The translations under genes and the position numbers were made by a program. Source: JACCTU01 sp963769665 (GTDB taxonomy: Bacteria > Actinomycetota > Thermoleophilia > Gaiellales > Gaiellaceae). Taken from it: a stretch of DNA of 64,000 bases. The DNA lies in contig CAVYMQ010000003.1 in the NCBI GenBank assembly GCA_963769665.1, forward strand, positions 1,054,001-1,118,000, read 5' to 3'. Under the pieces are notes generated by a model. It did no database searches, was not told the origin of the DNA, and was given only the letters and a program-made list of their open reading frames with translations. Each line of letters starts with the position of its first letter. Position 1 is the stretch's first letter. Below are positions 34,442 through 42,935 of this stretch, piece after piece.

Positions 34442-35748
34442 TCGCCGCGCTGCGGCGCACGCCGCACGACCGCGAGATCCTTCGTCTTGCCGTTCTCGCG
34501 CTCGGGGCGCTCGCCGCACAGCCGACCTTCGTGCTCGTCGACACGGCGATCGTCGGCCACCTCGGAACGCCGCAGCTCGCGGCGCTCGGCGCCGCCGGGC
34601 TCTTGCTGGGCGGCGCCTTCGCGATGTTCAACTTCCTCGCGTATGGAACGACCTCGCAGGTCACGCGCGCGGTTGGCGCCGGCGCGCGGGAGACAGCGGA
34701 TCGCCTCGGCGCGCAGGCGTTCTGGCTCTCGTTCGCGCTCGGCACCGCGGTCGCGGTCGTGCTCGCGCTCGCCGCAGAGCCGCTCGTCGCGCTGATCGGC
34801 GTCGACGGGCAGACCGCCGAGTACGCCGTCCAGTACCTGCAGATCGCGGTGATCGGGCTGCCGTTCTCGTTCCTCCTGCTCGGCGGGCAGGGCTACTTCC
34901 GCGGGATCTCCGACCTCCGCACGCCGCTCCTCATTGAGGTGGTCGCGAACGGCGTGAACATCGTGCTCGTCACGCTGTTCGTCTACGGCTTCGGCTGGGG
35001 AATCCAGGGCTCGGCGGCGGGCACGGCGATCTCGCAGGCGGGCATGGGGCTCGCGTTCCTCGTCTGGATGCTGCGCGTGACGCGCGGGCGGTTCGGCTTT
35101 CGGCCCGATCTCCTGCGCAGGTTGCTAGTCGTTGGCCGTCACCTGTTCGTGCGGACCGTGGCGCTGTACGCGTCGTTCCTGGTCGCGGGCGCGGCCGCTG
35201 CGCGGTTCGGCGACGCCGCGCTCGGCGCTCACCAGATCGCGATTCAGCTCTGGTACTTCCTCGCGCTCCTGCTCGACTCGGTCGCGATTGCAGGCCAGGT
35301 GATCGTCGGGCGCATGCTCGGCGCCGGCGACGCAGACGGAGCTTTCGGGGCGAGCGCGCGGATGATCGTGATGACGGTCTACCTCGGGCTCGGCTTCGGA
35401 GCGCTCATGCTCGCGTTCGAGGACGTCCTGCCGCGGATCTTCACGAGCGACCCGGCCGTGCTCGAGCAGGCGCACGACCTCTGGCCGATCTTCGCGCTGA
35501 TGCAGCCGCTGAACGGCGCGGTGTTCGCGCTCGACGGGATCCTGATCGGCGCGGGAGACGCCCGCTATTTGATGTGGTCGATGCTCGGTGCAATGGCCGC
35601 CGGAGTCTCGGTCGCGCTCCTCGCCCTCCACGAGGACTGGGGCATCGTCGGTGTCTGGTCGGCGCTGCTCGTCCTGATCTGCGTGCGCCTCGCGGCGCTC
35701 GGGGTCCGCTTCACGCGGAAGCGGTGGCTGGTGACCGGCTGGGCTTGA
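34438..35748 (+). CDS. MATE family efflux transporter
   Basis: 436 aa, twelve helices in two homologous halves (TFVLVDTAIVGHLGTPQLAALG and the matching half around AALGAHQIAIQLWYF). Exports drugs or metabolites using Na+ or H+. GTG start overlaps the glycosyltransferase stop. The 3' end overlaps the convergent MBL-fold gene by 38 nt, so both C-termini are encoded by the same DNA on opposite strands. Confidence 0.88.
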   Translation: MIAALRRTPHDREILRLAVLALGALAAQPTFVLVDTAIVGHLGTPQLAALGAAGLLLGGAFAMFNFLAYGTTSQVTRAVGAGARETADRLGAQAFWLSFALGTAVAVVLALAAEPLVALIGVDGQTAEYAVQYLQIAVIGLPFSFLLLGGQGYFRGISDLRTPLLIEVVANGVNIVLVTLFVYGFGWGIQGSAAGTAISQAGMGLAFLVWMLRVTRGRFGFRPDLLRRLLVVGRHLFVRTVALYASFLVAGAAAARFGDAALGAHQIAIQLWYFLALLLDSVAIAGQVIVGRMLGAGDADGAFGASARMIVMTVYLGLGFGALMLAFEDVLPRIFTSDPAVLEQAHDLWPIFALMQPLNGAVFALDGILIGAGDARYLMWSMLGAMAAGVSVALLALHEDWGIVGVWSALLVLICVRLAALGVRFTRKRWLVTGWA

Positions 35749-36592
35749 CCTTCTCGACCCAGCGCTTCAGCCCCGCGTAGGACTGCCACATCGGCATCGC
35801 ACGCTCGACCGCCTGCAGATCGTCGTCGTCGAGCTCGCCGAGCCCTGCGTGGACACGCTCGACGAACTCGTCCTGCGTCGCGCCACCCTCGACGATCCGC
35901 TCCCACTCGCCCAGGCGCTCGCGCAGCTCACTCAGGTGACGCCCGACATCGTCGAACACACCGAAGTGCACGAGCGCCAGCTGCTTCGGCGCCCGTCGCT
36001 CGAGCTCGTCGATCGTCGCGGACCATGCGACGACGTCGATGTCGGGCGGAGGCGTCGGCGGCAACACGAGCCGACTCGGTGCGATCCGGACACCGGCCGC
36101 ATCGCCGGCGTAGAGCGTGCCGTCCTCGTGCGCGAAGCACACATGGTGCGACGCGTGACCGGGCGAGGCGAAGCACTCGAGACCGACGACCCGGTCGCCG
36201 ACGATGTGGATGCTGTCCTCCGAGACGGGGACGAGCTCGCCCCAGAGCTCGTCGAACGCGCTGCCGTACAGCCTGCGCGCGCTCGCCTCGAGCCGTGACG
36301 GATCGACAAGATGCGGGGCGCCGATCGCCGAGACGTGTACCTGGACGTGCGGGTGCTCGCGGACGATCGCGCCGGCCGCCCCGGCGTGGTCGAGGTGGAT
36401 GTGCGAGAGCAGCAGGTGGCGCAGGTCGGCGAGCTCGACGCCGTGCTCGCGCAGACCCGCAACCAGCGTGGGGAGTGCCGACGTCGGCCCGCAGTCGAAG
36501 ATCGCCAGGCCGTCGCTCGTCTCGACGAGGTACGCGCCGATCACACGCTCGACGCCCTGATGGTGCAAGTCGATGAGCCGGACGCCCGCCAC
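35711..36592 (-). CDS. Metallo-beta-lactamase-fold hydrolase
   Basis: 293 aa. The dimetal motif is HIHLDHAG with further ligands in SPGHASHHV and LYAGDAAG. The C-terminal helical extension (WQSYAGLKRWVEK) resembles MBL hydrolases acting on thioesters or related acyl substrates. Substrate unknown. Convergent overlap with MATE of 38 nt. Confidence 0.85.
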   Translation of the reverse strand: MAGVRLIDLHHQGVERVIGAYLVETSDGLAIFDCGPTSALPTLVAGLREHGVELADLRHLLLSHIHLDHAGAAGAIVREHPHVQVHVSAIGAPHLVDPSRLEASARRLYGSAFDELWGELVPVSEDSIHIVGDRVVGLECFASPGHASHHVCFAHEDGTLYAGDAAGVRIAPSRLVLPPTPPPDIDVVAWSATIDELERRAPKQLALVHFGVFDDVGRHLSELRERLGEWERIVEGGATQDEFVERVHAGLGELDDDDLQAVERAMPMWQSYAGLKRWVEKVKPSRSPATASA

Positions 36593-36629
36593 CGCGCCGC
36601 ATGGTACGGCGCGGTGGGGGCGTCGAGCC

Positions 36630-37232
36630 TCAGGAAGCGGGCGTCAGCCGCGGGCGACGCCGGACGACCAGCGCGAGACCGCCGAGCGCGGCAAGTGCCA
36701 GGAGCGCGAGCGGCCAGGCATCGGCCGAGAGCTCGAAGTGCGAACCGCCGCCCGATCCTGCTGGCGCGGACTCGGGCAGCCCGGCCGAGACGAGCGTCGC
36801 CTTCAGCGTCGGAGAGCCGATGAACCAGCCGCCGTGCGTCTTCTGGTCGTCGAAGAAGGACTGACCGGGCGGCATGTACGTCACGCTCCCGCCGCTTGCG
36901 AAGGGATACACCGACTGGTGGAGCATCGCCGACCCGCCGCCCAGCCCGGGAACCCGGTACACAACGTCGTACCGCGGGCCGAGGTCGCCCTTCGGAAGCG
37001 TCCTGCTCGTGGGGCCGGGACCGAAAGTCTGCTGGAAGAATCCCCCGCTCTCCACGAACGCCATGAACTGGGTTTCGCTGCCGGGGTCGCCGCCGCCCGA
37101 CGCGAAGACGATCCGCCCATCCTGGTCTTCGAGGCCCGGCCCGGTGACGATCGCCTGGTCGGGCCCCTTTGCCGACGCGCTGGAGGCTGCCACGAGCGCG
37201 AAGGCCGTGATGAGAAGCACGAGCCGTTTCAT
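36630..37232 (-). CDS. Exported, membrane-anchored protein
   Basis: 200 aa: signal peptide (LVLLITAFALVAASSASA), extracellular domain of ~140 residues, then a C-terminal helix (WPLALLALAALGGLALVV) followed by RRRP, a stop-transfer anchor. The extracellular part is rich in Gly/Ser and ends in a GSGGGS linker. Family not recognised. Confidence 0.7.
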   Translation of the reverse strand: MKRLVLLITAFALVAASSASAKGPDQAIVTGPGLEDQDGRIVFASGGGDPGSETQFMAFVESGGFFQQTFGPGPTSRTLPKGDLGPRYDVVYRVPGLGGGSAMLHQSVYPFASGGSVTYMPPGQSFFDDQKTHGGWFIGSPTLKATLVSAGLPESAPAGSGGGSHFELSADAWPLALLALAALGGLALVVRRRPRLTPAS

Positions 37233-37271
37233 GCCGCCACTACACCGGCGGCCGCCGGCAGGTTCCCGAGC

Positions 37272-38420
37272 TCAGGCGCCTGCGGCTGCGGTCGAGCGCA
37301 CGAGCGCCAGCTCGAGATCCTCGATCAGGTCCTCGGCCGACTCGATCCCGACGCTCAGCCGGATCAGGTTCCGCGGCGAGGCGAACGGCGCGTCGGCGGT
37401 CGAGGCGTGCGTCATCCGGGCGGGGTGCTCGATGAGGCTCTCGACGCCGCCGAGCGACTCGGCGAGCTGGAAGAGCTTGGTGCGCCCGACGATGTCGACG
37501 GCTTCCTCCTCGGAGCCGACGAGGATTGAGATCATCCCACCGAAGTCGCGCATCTGGCGCGCGGCGATCTCGTGACCGGGGTGTGTCGGCAGCCCGGGGT
37601 ACAGCACGCGCTCGACGAGCGGGTGGCGCTCGAGATACGCGGCGATCGCGTGCGCGTTCTCGCAGTGCTTGCGCATGCGGACCGCGAGCGTCTTCACGCC
37701 GCGCAGCACGAGCCAGCTGTCGAACGGACCGGGGACCGCGCCGAGTGACTTCTGCAGGAAGTAGAGACGCTCGGCGATCGTCGGGTCGTTCGTCGCGACG
37801 AAGCCGCCGATGACGTCGGAGTGTCCGCCGAGGTACTTCGTCGTCGAGTGGACGACGGCGTCGGCGCCGAGCGACAGCGGCTGCTGCAGGTACGGAGTGG
37901 CGAACGTGTTGTCGACGACGAGGATCGCTCCGACCTCGTGCGCAGCTGCCGCGGCCGCTGCGATGTCGACGACGTTCAGCATCGGGTTCGACGGCGTCTC
38001 GATCCAGACCATGCGCGTGCGCTCGTCGAGATGCTCGCGGAGGTTTCCAAACTCCTCCGCCGGGAGGTAGTCGAAGACGTAGCCCTTCGGCTCGTAGACC
38101 TGCGAGGTCATCCGGTAGACGCCCCCGTAGACGTCGGCGATCAGCACCGTCCGGTCGCCCGGGTTCAGCAGGTGCATGAGCGTCGTCGTGGCGCCGAGGC
38201 CCGACGAGAACGCGACGCCGTGCTCTGCGCCCTCGAGCGAGGCGAGGCAGAGCTGCAGCGCCGTGCGCGTCGGATTGGCGACGCGCGAGTAGTCGTAGCC
38301 CTTGTGCTCGCCGACCGCCTCCTGGACGTACGTGGAGGTCTGGTAGATCGGCACCGTGACGGCACCGGTCGCCGGGTCCGGCTCCTGTCCCTCGTGGATC
38401 GCACGCGTCTCGAAGTCCAC
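37272..38420 (-). CDS. Cystathionine gamma-synthase / gamma-lyase family PLP enzyme
   Basis: 382 aa from a GTG at 38420 that begins the conserved FETRAIHEGQEPD. The PLP lysine is in HSTTKYLGGHSDVIGG, with SSGLGA and WIETPSNP as family blocks. It either joins O-acyl-homoserine to cysteine (MetB) or splits cystathionine to cysteine (CGL); sequence alone does not settle this. A cystathionine beta-synthase gene 4 kb away favours the reverse transsulfuration role. Confidence 0.88.
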   Translation of the reverse strand: MDFETRAIHEGQEPDPATGAVTVPIYQTSTYVQEAVGEHKGYDYSRVANPTRTALQLCLASLEGAEHGVAFSSGLGATTTLMHLLNPGDRTVLIADVYGGVYRMTSQVYEPKGYVFDYLPAEEFGNLREHLDERTRMVWIETPSNPMLNVVDIAAAAAAAHEVGAILVVDNTFATPYLQQPLSLGADAVVHSTTKYLGGHSDVIGGFVATNDPTIAERLYFLQKSLGAVPGPFDSWLVLRGVKTLAVRMRKHCENAHAIAAYLERHPLVERVLYPGLPTHPGHEIAARQMRDFGGMISILVGSEEEAVDIVGRTKLFQLAESLGGVESLIEHPARMTHASTADAPFASPRNLIRLSVGIESAEDLIEDLELALVRSTAAAGA

Positions 38421-38475
38421 GCTTCGATTGTAGAGAGCAGCGCCCCGCCCGGGCAGGCAGGGCGCCGCTCGGTGC

Positions 38476-38781
38476 TCAGCGCACGTCGGGATCGAGCTCG
38501 TCGGCCCGCTGGGCGGTCGCCTGTGCGGCCTCACGCTCGTGGCGCGCCTCGTCGGCTCGCTGGTCGGCGAGCACCTGGCGGCGGCGTGCCTCCTCGGCTT
38601 CGCTTTGCGCCTCTTGCTCGGCGCGTGACGCCTGCTCCTCGCGGACCGAAGCCCGGTCGCGGAGGACGCCCGCCTCGCTCCGCCGCGCCTCGACCTTGCG
38701 AGCGCGACCTCGGGCTGCGATCAGTGCGGCGATCACCACGATCACCGCGACGATCACGACGATCCACACCCAGGTGTCCAT
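38476..38781 (-). CDS. Single-pass membrane protein with coiled-coil tail
   Basis: 101 aa: N-terminal helix (VWIVVIVAVIVVIAALIAA) then an Arg/Glu/Ala heptad coiled coil (REEQASRAEQEAQSEAEEARRR). It overlaps the PRC-barrel gene by one base (ATG at 38781), so the two are translated together. May tether the PRC-barrel protein or be an envelope scaffold. Function unknown. Confidence 0.7.
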   Translation of the reverse strand: MDTWVWIVVIVAVIVVIAALIAARGRARKVEARRSEAGVLRDRASVREEQASRAEQEAQSEAEEARRRQVLADQRADEARHEREAAQATAQRADELDPDVR

Positions 38782-39134
38782 CAGTCGTTCCCTCGCGTGC
38801 CGTCGCCGTAGTACGCGCCGAGCTCCGCGCGGTAGTCCTCGTCGGCTCTGCGCGACTCGTCGTACTCCGGCGCGTTCTTGATCTCGTCCTTAGTGCGGTT
38901 CACGTACACCTTCTCCTCGTCGAGGTCGACGCGTTCAATGACGCCGGCCGGCAGCAGCACCTTCTTCCCGAGGATCCACGTGCCGGTGTCGACCACGATG
39001 CTGCTAGTGCCTTCTTCGTCAGTCGCCTCGTCTACCTTCCCGATCTCGCCGTCGGTTGCCTCGACGTCGAGGCCTACGAGCGCGTTACCGATCAGCGCGC
39101 TGTCGCCGTAGGTCCAGAGGTCGGTCGTCGACAT
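38781..39134 (-). CDS. PRC-barrel domain protein
   Basis: 117 aa. Residues ~12-80 match a PRC-barrel (GLDVEATDGEIGKVDEA, LPAGVIERVDLDEEKVYV), followed by an acidic tail (DESRRADEDYRAELGAYYGDG). PRC-barrel proteins bind RNA, proteins or membranes in RimM, photosynthetic centres and stress genes. Probably soluble; coupled with the coiled-coil membrane protein. Confidence 0.8.
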   Translation of the reverse strand: MSTTDLWTYGDSALIGNALVGLDVEATDGEIGKVDEATDEEGTSSIVVDTGTWILGKKVLLPAGVIERVDLDEEKVYVNRTKDEIKNAPEYDESRRADEDYRAELGAYYGDGTRGND

Positions 39135-39207
39135 GACCCCTCCCTTTCAACTCGGTGAATCGTGCTAGGACGGCGGTCCCGTACCCGACGCCTGCGAAGG
39201 CAAACGG

Positions 39208-40203
39208 TCAGCCCTCGATACGTTCGGCGCCGAGCCAGGCTGCGAGGTCGTCGATCGCCTCCGGAAGGCGGTCCGTGTCGCCCCAGGCACCGAGGACTCG
39301 CAGCGTCTTGGCTTTCGCGTCGAAGACGGGCTCTGCCCTGCCCACGAGCCGGTCGCCTACGAGCAGGGGAAGCACGTAGTAGCCGTGCTCGCGCTTCGCT
39401 TTCGGCACGTACATTTCGAGCCGGTAGAAGAAGTCCCAGAGCGCCTCGGTCCGGTCGCGGTCGTGGATCAACCGGTCGAACGGAGAAAGCAGCGTCGCGC
39501 GGTCCGGCACCGGGCCGTCGGTCGCGTCGGGATGCGCGAGCCATCGGTCCCCGCGCTTGTCGCGCACGACGCCGAGCGCGCGCCAGCGGCGGTCTTCGGC
39601 TTGCTTCTCCGCCTGCGCCCACGTGAGCGTCTCCGACTCCGGGTACCAGCGCTTCGCGAGGTCCCACACGCGCTGCTTCCCCCGGCGCCCCACGACTGCG
39701 ACCTCGCCTCTCGCCGCGAGCACCTCGAGCATCAGCCCGACCTTTCGGGTTCCCCACCAGTCGTGGCGCTCGAGGTTCATGCTCGAGTGCGTCTCGATCT
39801 CGCGCGACAGGAGCGGGCCGCGCCGCTCGAGCTCGCGCAGGACGTAGCGCCGGAAGCCGGCGTTCTCCTTGATGTACTCGAGCCCGCGAGGTGACCGACG
39901 CCGCATCCGCGCTCGCAAGGCGGGCAGGTCCTCGGCGGGATAGAGGAACGCCCGGTACTCGATCAGCTTCCGCTTCTCCCAGAGCAGACGATCGAGCTCC
40001 GCCCGGTCGTACGCGCTCCCGAGCCGGCTGAACAGCACGAGGTGCTGCGGCGGCGCGACCGTCGAGATCGGGTCGAGCTGGAGATAGCGCAGGCGGCGCA
40101 CTGTCTCGAGCACGCCCTTCGCGGATCCGTCGAGCAGCTGCGCGCGAACAGCGATCCGGCGCGCCTCGTCACGCGTAACCTCGACCCCCGTGGTCTCGCT
40201 CAT
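39208..40203 (-). CDS. YcaQ/AlkZ-type winged-helix DNA glycosylase
   Basis: 331 aa built of winged-helix repeats. The catalytic Q-phi-D motif of YcaQ enzymes is QLDPISTVAPPQHLVLFSRLG near residue 42. AlkZ/YcaQ proteins unhook interstrand DNA cross-links and remove alkylated bases. The ATG start at 40203 overlaps the divergent methyltransferase start by 14 nt, so neither gene has a normal leader. Confidence 0.85.
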   Translation of the reverse strand: MSETTGVEVTRDEARRIAVRAQLLDGSAKGVLETVRRLRYLQLDPISTVAPPQHLVLFSRLGSAYDRAELDRLLWEKRKLIEYRAFLYPAEDLPALRARMRRRSPRGLEYIKENAGFRRYVLRELERRGPLLSREIETHSSMNLERHDWWGTRKVGLMLEVLAARGEVAVVGRRGKQRVWDLAKRWYPESETLTWAQAEKQAEDRRWRALGVVRDKRGDRWLAHPDATDGPVPDRATLLSPFDRLIHDRDRTEALWDFFYRLEMYVPKAKREHGYYVLPLLVGDRLVGRAEPVFDAKAKTLRVLGAWGDTDRLPEAIDDLAAWLGAERIEG

Positions 40204-40834
40204 CGACTTTGTTCTAACGCATTTGCCCGCGCGGCCCGCGCGGGTGCTGGAGGTCGGTTGCGGCAGGGGGAAGCTCGCGCTCGCCCTCGACGCAGCCGGC
40301 TACGAGGTCACGGCGATCGACCCGGGCGCTCCCGACGGACCGATCTTCCGTCGGATCAAGCTCGAGGAGCTGGAGGACGACGCTCGCTTCGACGCGGTCG
40401 TCGCGCGCGGTGTCTTCCACCACATGGGCGAGAACCTGGAGCCGAACCTCGATCGCGTCGCGCGGGCGCTCGAGGGAGGTGGGCCGTTCGTGCTCGACGA
40501 GTTCGGCCCCGACCGCCTCGACGAGGTGACCGCAGCCTGGTACGAGGGCCAGCGCCTGATCCTTGCGGCGGCCGGTCGCCCGAGCGATCGCCCCAGCGCG
40601 GAGCAATGGGCGCAACACCACGACTCGGTCACGCCGTCGGACGTCTTGCTCTCTGCGGTTCGGAGCAGGTTCGAGGAGCAGCTCTCCGAGGACGTTCCCT
40701 ACCTCTGGCGCTACCTGGACGGGGTTGTGAGCGCGGAGCTCGAGGAGTCGCTTGTGTCGATGGGCGCGATCGCGGCGCTGGGCTATCGCTTCGTCGGAAT
40801 GCCGAAGCGCAACGTGGCGTTTGAACCCGTATGA
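40190..40834 (+). CDS. SAM-dependent methyltransferase
   Basis: 214 aa class I fold, motif I VLEVGCGRGKLALAL near residue 20, acidic post-II site AIDPGAP. Small-molecule specificity unknown. Its GTG start at 40190 lies inside the 5' end of the opposite-strand glycosylase gene. Its last codons overlap the diadenylate cyclase start by 4 nt, so the two are coupled. Confidence 0.8.
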   Translation: MVSLIDFVLTHLPARPARVLEVGCGRGKLALALDAAGYEVTAIDPGAPDGPIFRRIKLEELEDDARFDAVVARGVFHHMGENLEPNLDRVARALEGGGPFVLDEFGPDRLDEVTAAWYEGQRLILAAAGRPSDRPSAEQWAQHHDSVTPSDVLLSAVRSRFEEQLSEDVPYLWRYLDGVVSAELEESLVSMGAIAALGYRFVGMPKRNVAFEPV

Positions 40835-41427
40835 CCGATCTCGAGCGGATCTTTGGCCCTGTCGCCGCGAGCACCCGCTGCGCCGCGGCGATGCGCGAGA
40901 CCCTCGAGCATGTCGTCCAGCTCGCGGTTGAGATCGCGCGCGAGGGCCGCGAGGGCCGCAAGATCGGAACGCTCTTCGTGATCGGCGACGTGGAGGCGGT
41001 GCTCGAGCAATCGCAGTCGCTCCTCCTCGACCCGCTCTACGGGCACGCCGACGAGCTCCTCGACGTGCGCCTGCCGGAGTTCCGCGAGACTGTCAAGGAG
41101 CTCGCGCAACTCGACGGCGCGTTCGTCGTGAACAAGCAGGGGACCTTCGTCTCGGCTGCGCGCTACATCTCGGTCGATCCGTCGACCACGTTGCTGCCCG
41201 GGCTCGGAACCCGTCACGCCGCAGCCGCGTCGATTACGAAGACGACTCGCGCGGTCGCGGTCGTCGTGTCGCAGAGCTCGATCGTGCGCGTCTACGCGCA
41301 GGGTGAGATCCGTGCGGAAATCGTCCCGGAGCTCTTCCTCCTCTCGCGGGATGGGCTCTTCACCGAGGGCGCCGACGTACAGCAGGTGCCCGAGGCAGGC
41401 ATCACGTACGCCGTCTCCGAGCGCTAG
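40831..41427 (+). CDS. Free-standing diadenylate cyclase (DAC domain)
   Basis: 198 aa consisting almost entirely of a DisA_N-type DAC domain. The DGA motif is at residues 95-97 (LDGAFVV) and the nucleotide-binding arginine loop reads GTRHAAAA near 126-133, where DisA and CdaA have RHR. It lacks the membrane helices of CdaA and the helical and HhH DNA-binding domains of DisA. It should make cyclic di-AMP from two ATP if active. It is coupled to the methyltransferase. Confidence 0.82.
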   Translation: MTDLERIFGPVAASTRCAAAMRETLEHVVQLAVEIAREGREGRKIGTLFVIGDVEAVLEQSQSLLLDPLYGHADELLDVRLPEFRETVKELAQLDGAFVVNKQGTFVSAARYISVDPSTTLLPGLGTRHAAAASITKTTRAVAVVVSQSSIVRVYAQGEIRAEIVPELFLLSRDGLFTEGADVQQVPEAGITYAVSER

Positions 41428-41451
41428 TCGGCCGCAGGAGTTTCCGTGCCA

Positions 41452-41475
41452 GCGGCCGCGGAGCGGCCGCCTTTA
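41452..41475 (+). terminator. Intrinsic terminator after diadenylate cyclase
   Basis: GCGGCCGC stem with a 3-nt loop (41452-41470) followed by CTTTAGG. It sits 25 nt after the cyclase stop and separates it from the convergent cbs gene. Confidence 0.65.
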
Positions 41476-41526
41476 GGGATCTTTGCGCGTCGCGGATCCG
41501 CGCCAGCGGATTCGCGGCTTGCGCGG

Positions 41527-42924
41527 CTAACCGTGATGCGCGAGGTACTCGAGCAGGTCTGAGCGCGTCAGCACGCCGACCGGTTTTCCACCGCGCGAAA
41601 CGACGACCGCGTTCGTCCGGCCGGTGAGCGTCGAGAAGACCTCGCTGAGCGAGTCGCCCACGTCCACCGCCGGTAGCGGCGGCTGCATCGCGTTCGCGAC
41701 GTCCTCGTGGAGCGCGTCCGGGTTCTTGAAGACGCGCTCGAGCAGGTCGCGATCCTGCAGCGACCCGATCACGTCCGCGAGCGAGTCGACCTGCCCGTCG
41801 CGCACGACCGCGAGCTGGGAGATCGAGTACTGCTGCATCGTGTCGATCGCCTCGCCGACCTTCTGGTGCGACGAGATCGTCACGAACTGCGGCACGTCTG
41901 CCTCTTCCAGCGTCTTCGAGCGAAGCAGTTCGTCGACCGTCGGCAGCGGCTTCTCACGCTCGACGAAGCCGTGCTCGAGCATCCAGTTGTCGTCGTAGAA
42001 CTTCGACATGTAGGACCGGCCCGAGTCGGGCATCATCGTGAGGACCTTCGCGTCGGGTCCGAGCCGCTTGGCGACCTCGATCGCGGCCCACACCGTCGAG
42101 CCCGACGAGCCGCCGACGAGCAGCCCCTCCTCGCGCGCCAGCCGCCTCGCCGTGAGGAACGAGTCGCGGTCCGAGACGCGCACCCACTCGTCGACGACCT
42201 CGCGGTCCATCGTCTTCGGCCACGTGTCCTTGCCGATCCCCTCGACGAGGTACGGATGCAGGTCGGCCTCGCCCTTCGCCGTGTAGACGGAACCCTCGGG
42301 GTCCGCACCGACGATCAACACGTCCGGCTTCCGCTCCTTGAAGTAGCGGCCGATCCCGGAGATCGTTCCCCCGGTGCCGACCGAGATGACGAGCGCGTCG
42401 ATGTCGCCGCCATCGGTCTGCTCCCAGATCTCCGGCGCGGTCATCGTGTAGTGCGCTTCGGGGTTCGACAGGTTCGAGTACTGGTCGGGCTTGAAGCCGC
42501 CGGGGATCTCCTCCGCGAGGCGCGACGAGACCGAGTAGTACGACTCCGGCGAGTCGGCATCGACCGCGGTCGGGGTGATCACGACCTCGGCGCCGTACGC
42601 ACGCAGCATCGAGATCTTCTCCTGGCTCATCTTGTCGGGCATCACGAAGATGCAGCGGTAGCCCTTCAGCGCAGCAGCGATCGCGAGTCCGACGCCCGTG
42701 TTGCCCGACGTGGGCTCCACGATCGTCCCGCCCGGTTTCAGCTTCCCCTCGCGCTCGGCCGCCTCGATCATCGCCAACCCGATTCGATCCTTGACCGACC
42801 CGCCGGGGTTCAGGTACTCGAGCTTCGCGAGGATCGTCCCGGGGACGTCCTTCGAGATCCGGTCGAGGCGGACGATCGGCGTGTCGCCGACGAGGTCGAG
42901 GACGGTGGGGTACTCGCGGGCCAC
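41527..42924 (-). CDS. cbs: Cystathionine beta-synthase
   Basis: 465 aa. Residues ~1-320 form the fold-type II PLP domain (KLEYLNPGGSVKDR with the Schiff-base Lys, TSGNTG phosphate loop). Two CBS regulatory domains follow (SISQLAVV and GGKPVGVLTRSDLLEYL). Condenses serine with homocysteine to cystathionine. GTG at 42924 keeps the canonical AREYPTVLDLVGDTPIV start. It begins 11 nt after the end of the MerB-like gene, last of the five-gene minus-strand operon. Confidence 0.93.
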   Translation of the reverse strand: MAREYPTVLDLVGDTPIVRLDRISKDVPGTILAKLEYLNPGGSVKDRIGLAMIEAAEREGKLKPGGTIVEPTSGNTGVGLAIAAALKGYRCIFVMPDKMSQEKISMLRAYGAEVVITPTAVDADSPESYYSVSSRLAEEIPGGFKPDQYSNLSNPEAHYTMTAPEIWEQTDGGDIDALVISVGTGGTISGIGRYFKERKPDVLIVGADPEGSVYTAKGEADLHPYLVEGIGKDTWPKTMDREVVDEWVRVSDRDSFLTARRLAREEGLLVGGSSGSTVWAAIEVAKRLGPDAKVLTMMPDSGRSYMSKFYDDNWMLEHGFVEREKPLPTVDELLRSKTLEEADVPQFVTISSHQKVGEAIDTMQQYSISQLAVVRDGQVDSLADVIGSLQDRDLLERVFKNPDALHEDVANAMQPPLPAVDVGDSLSEVFSTLTGRTNAVVVSRGGKPVGVLTRSDLLEYLAHHG

Positions 42925-42935
42925 GCCGGCGAAGC

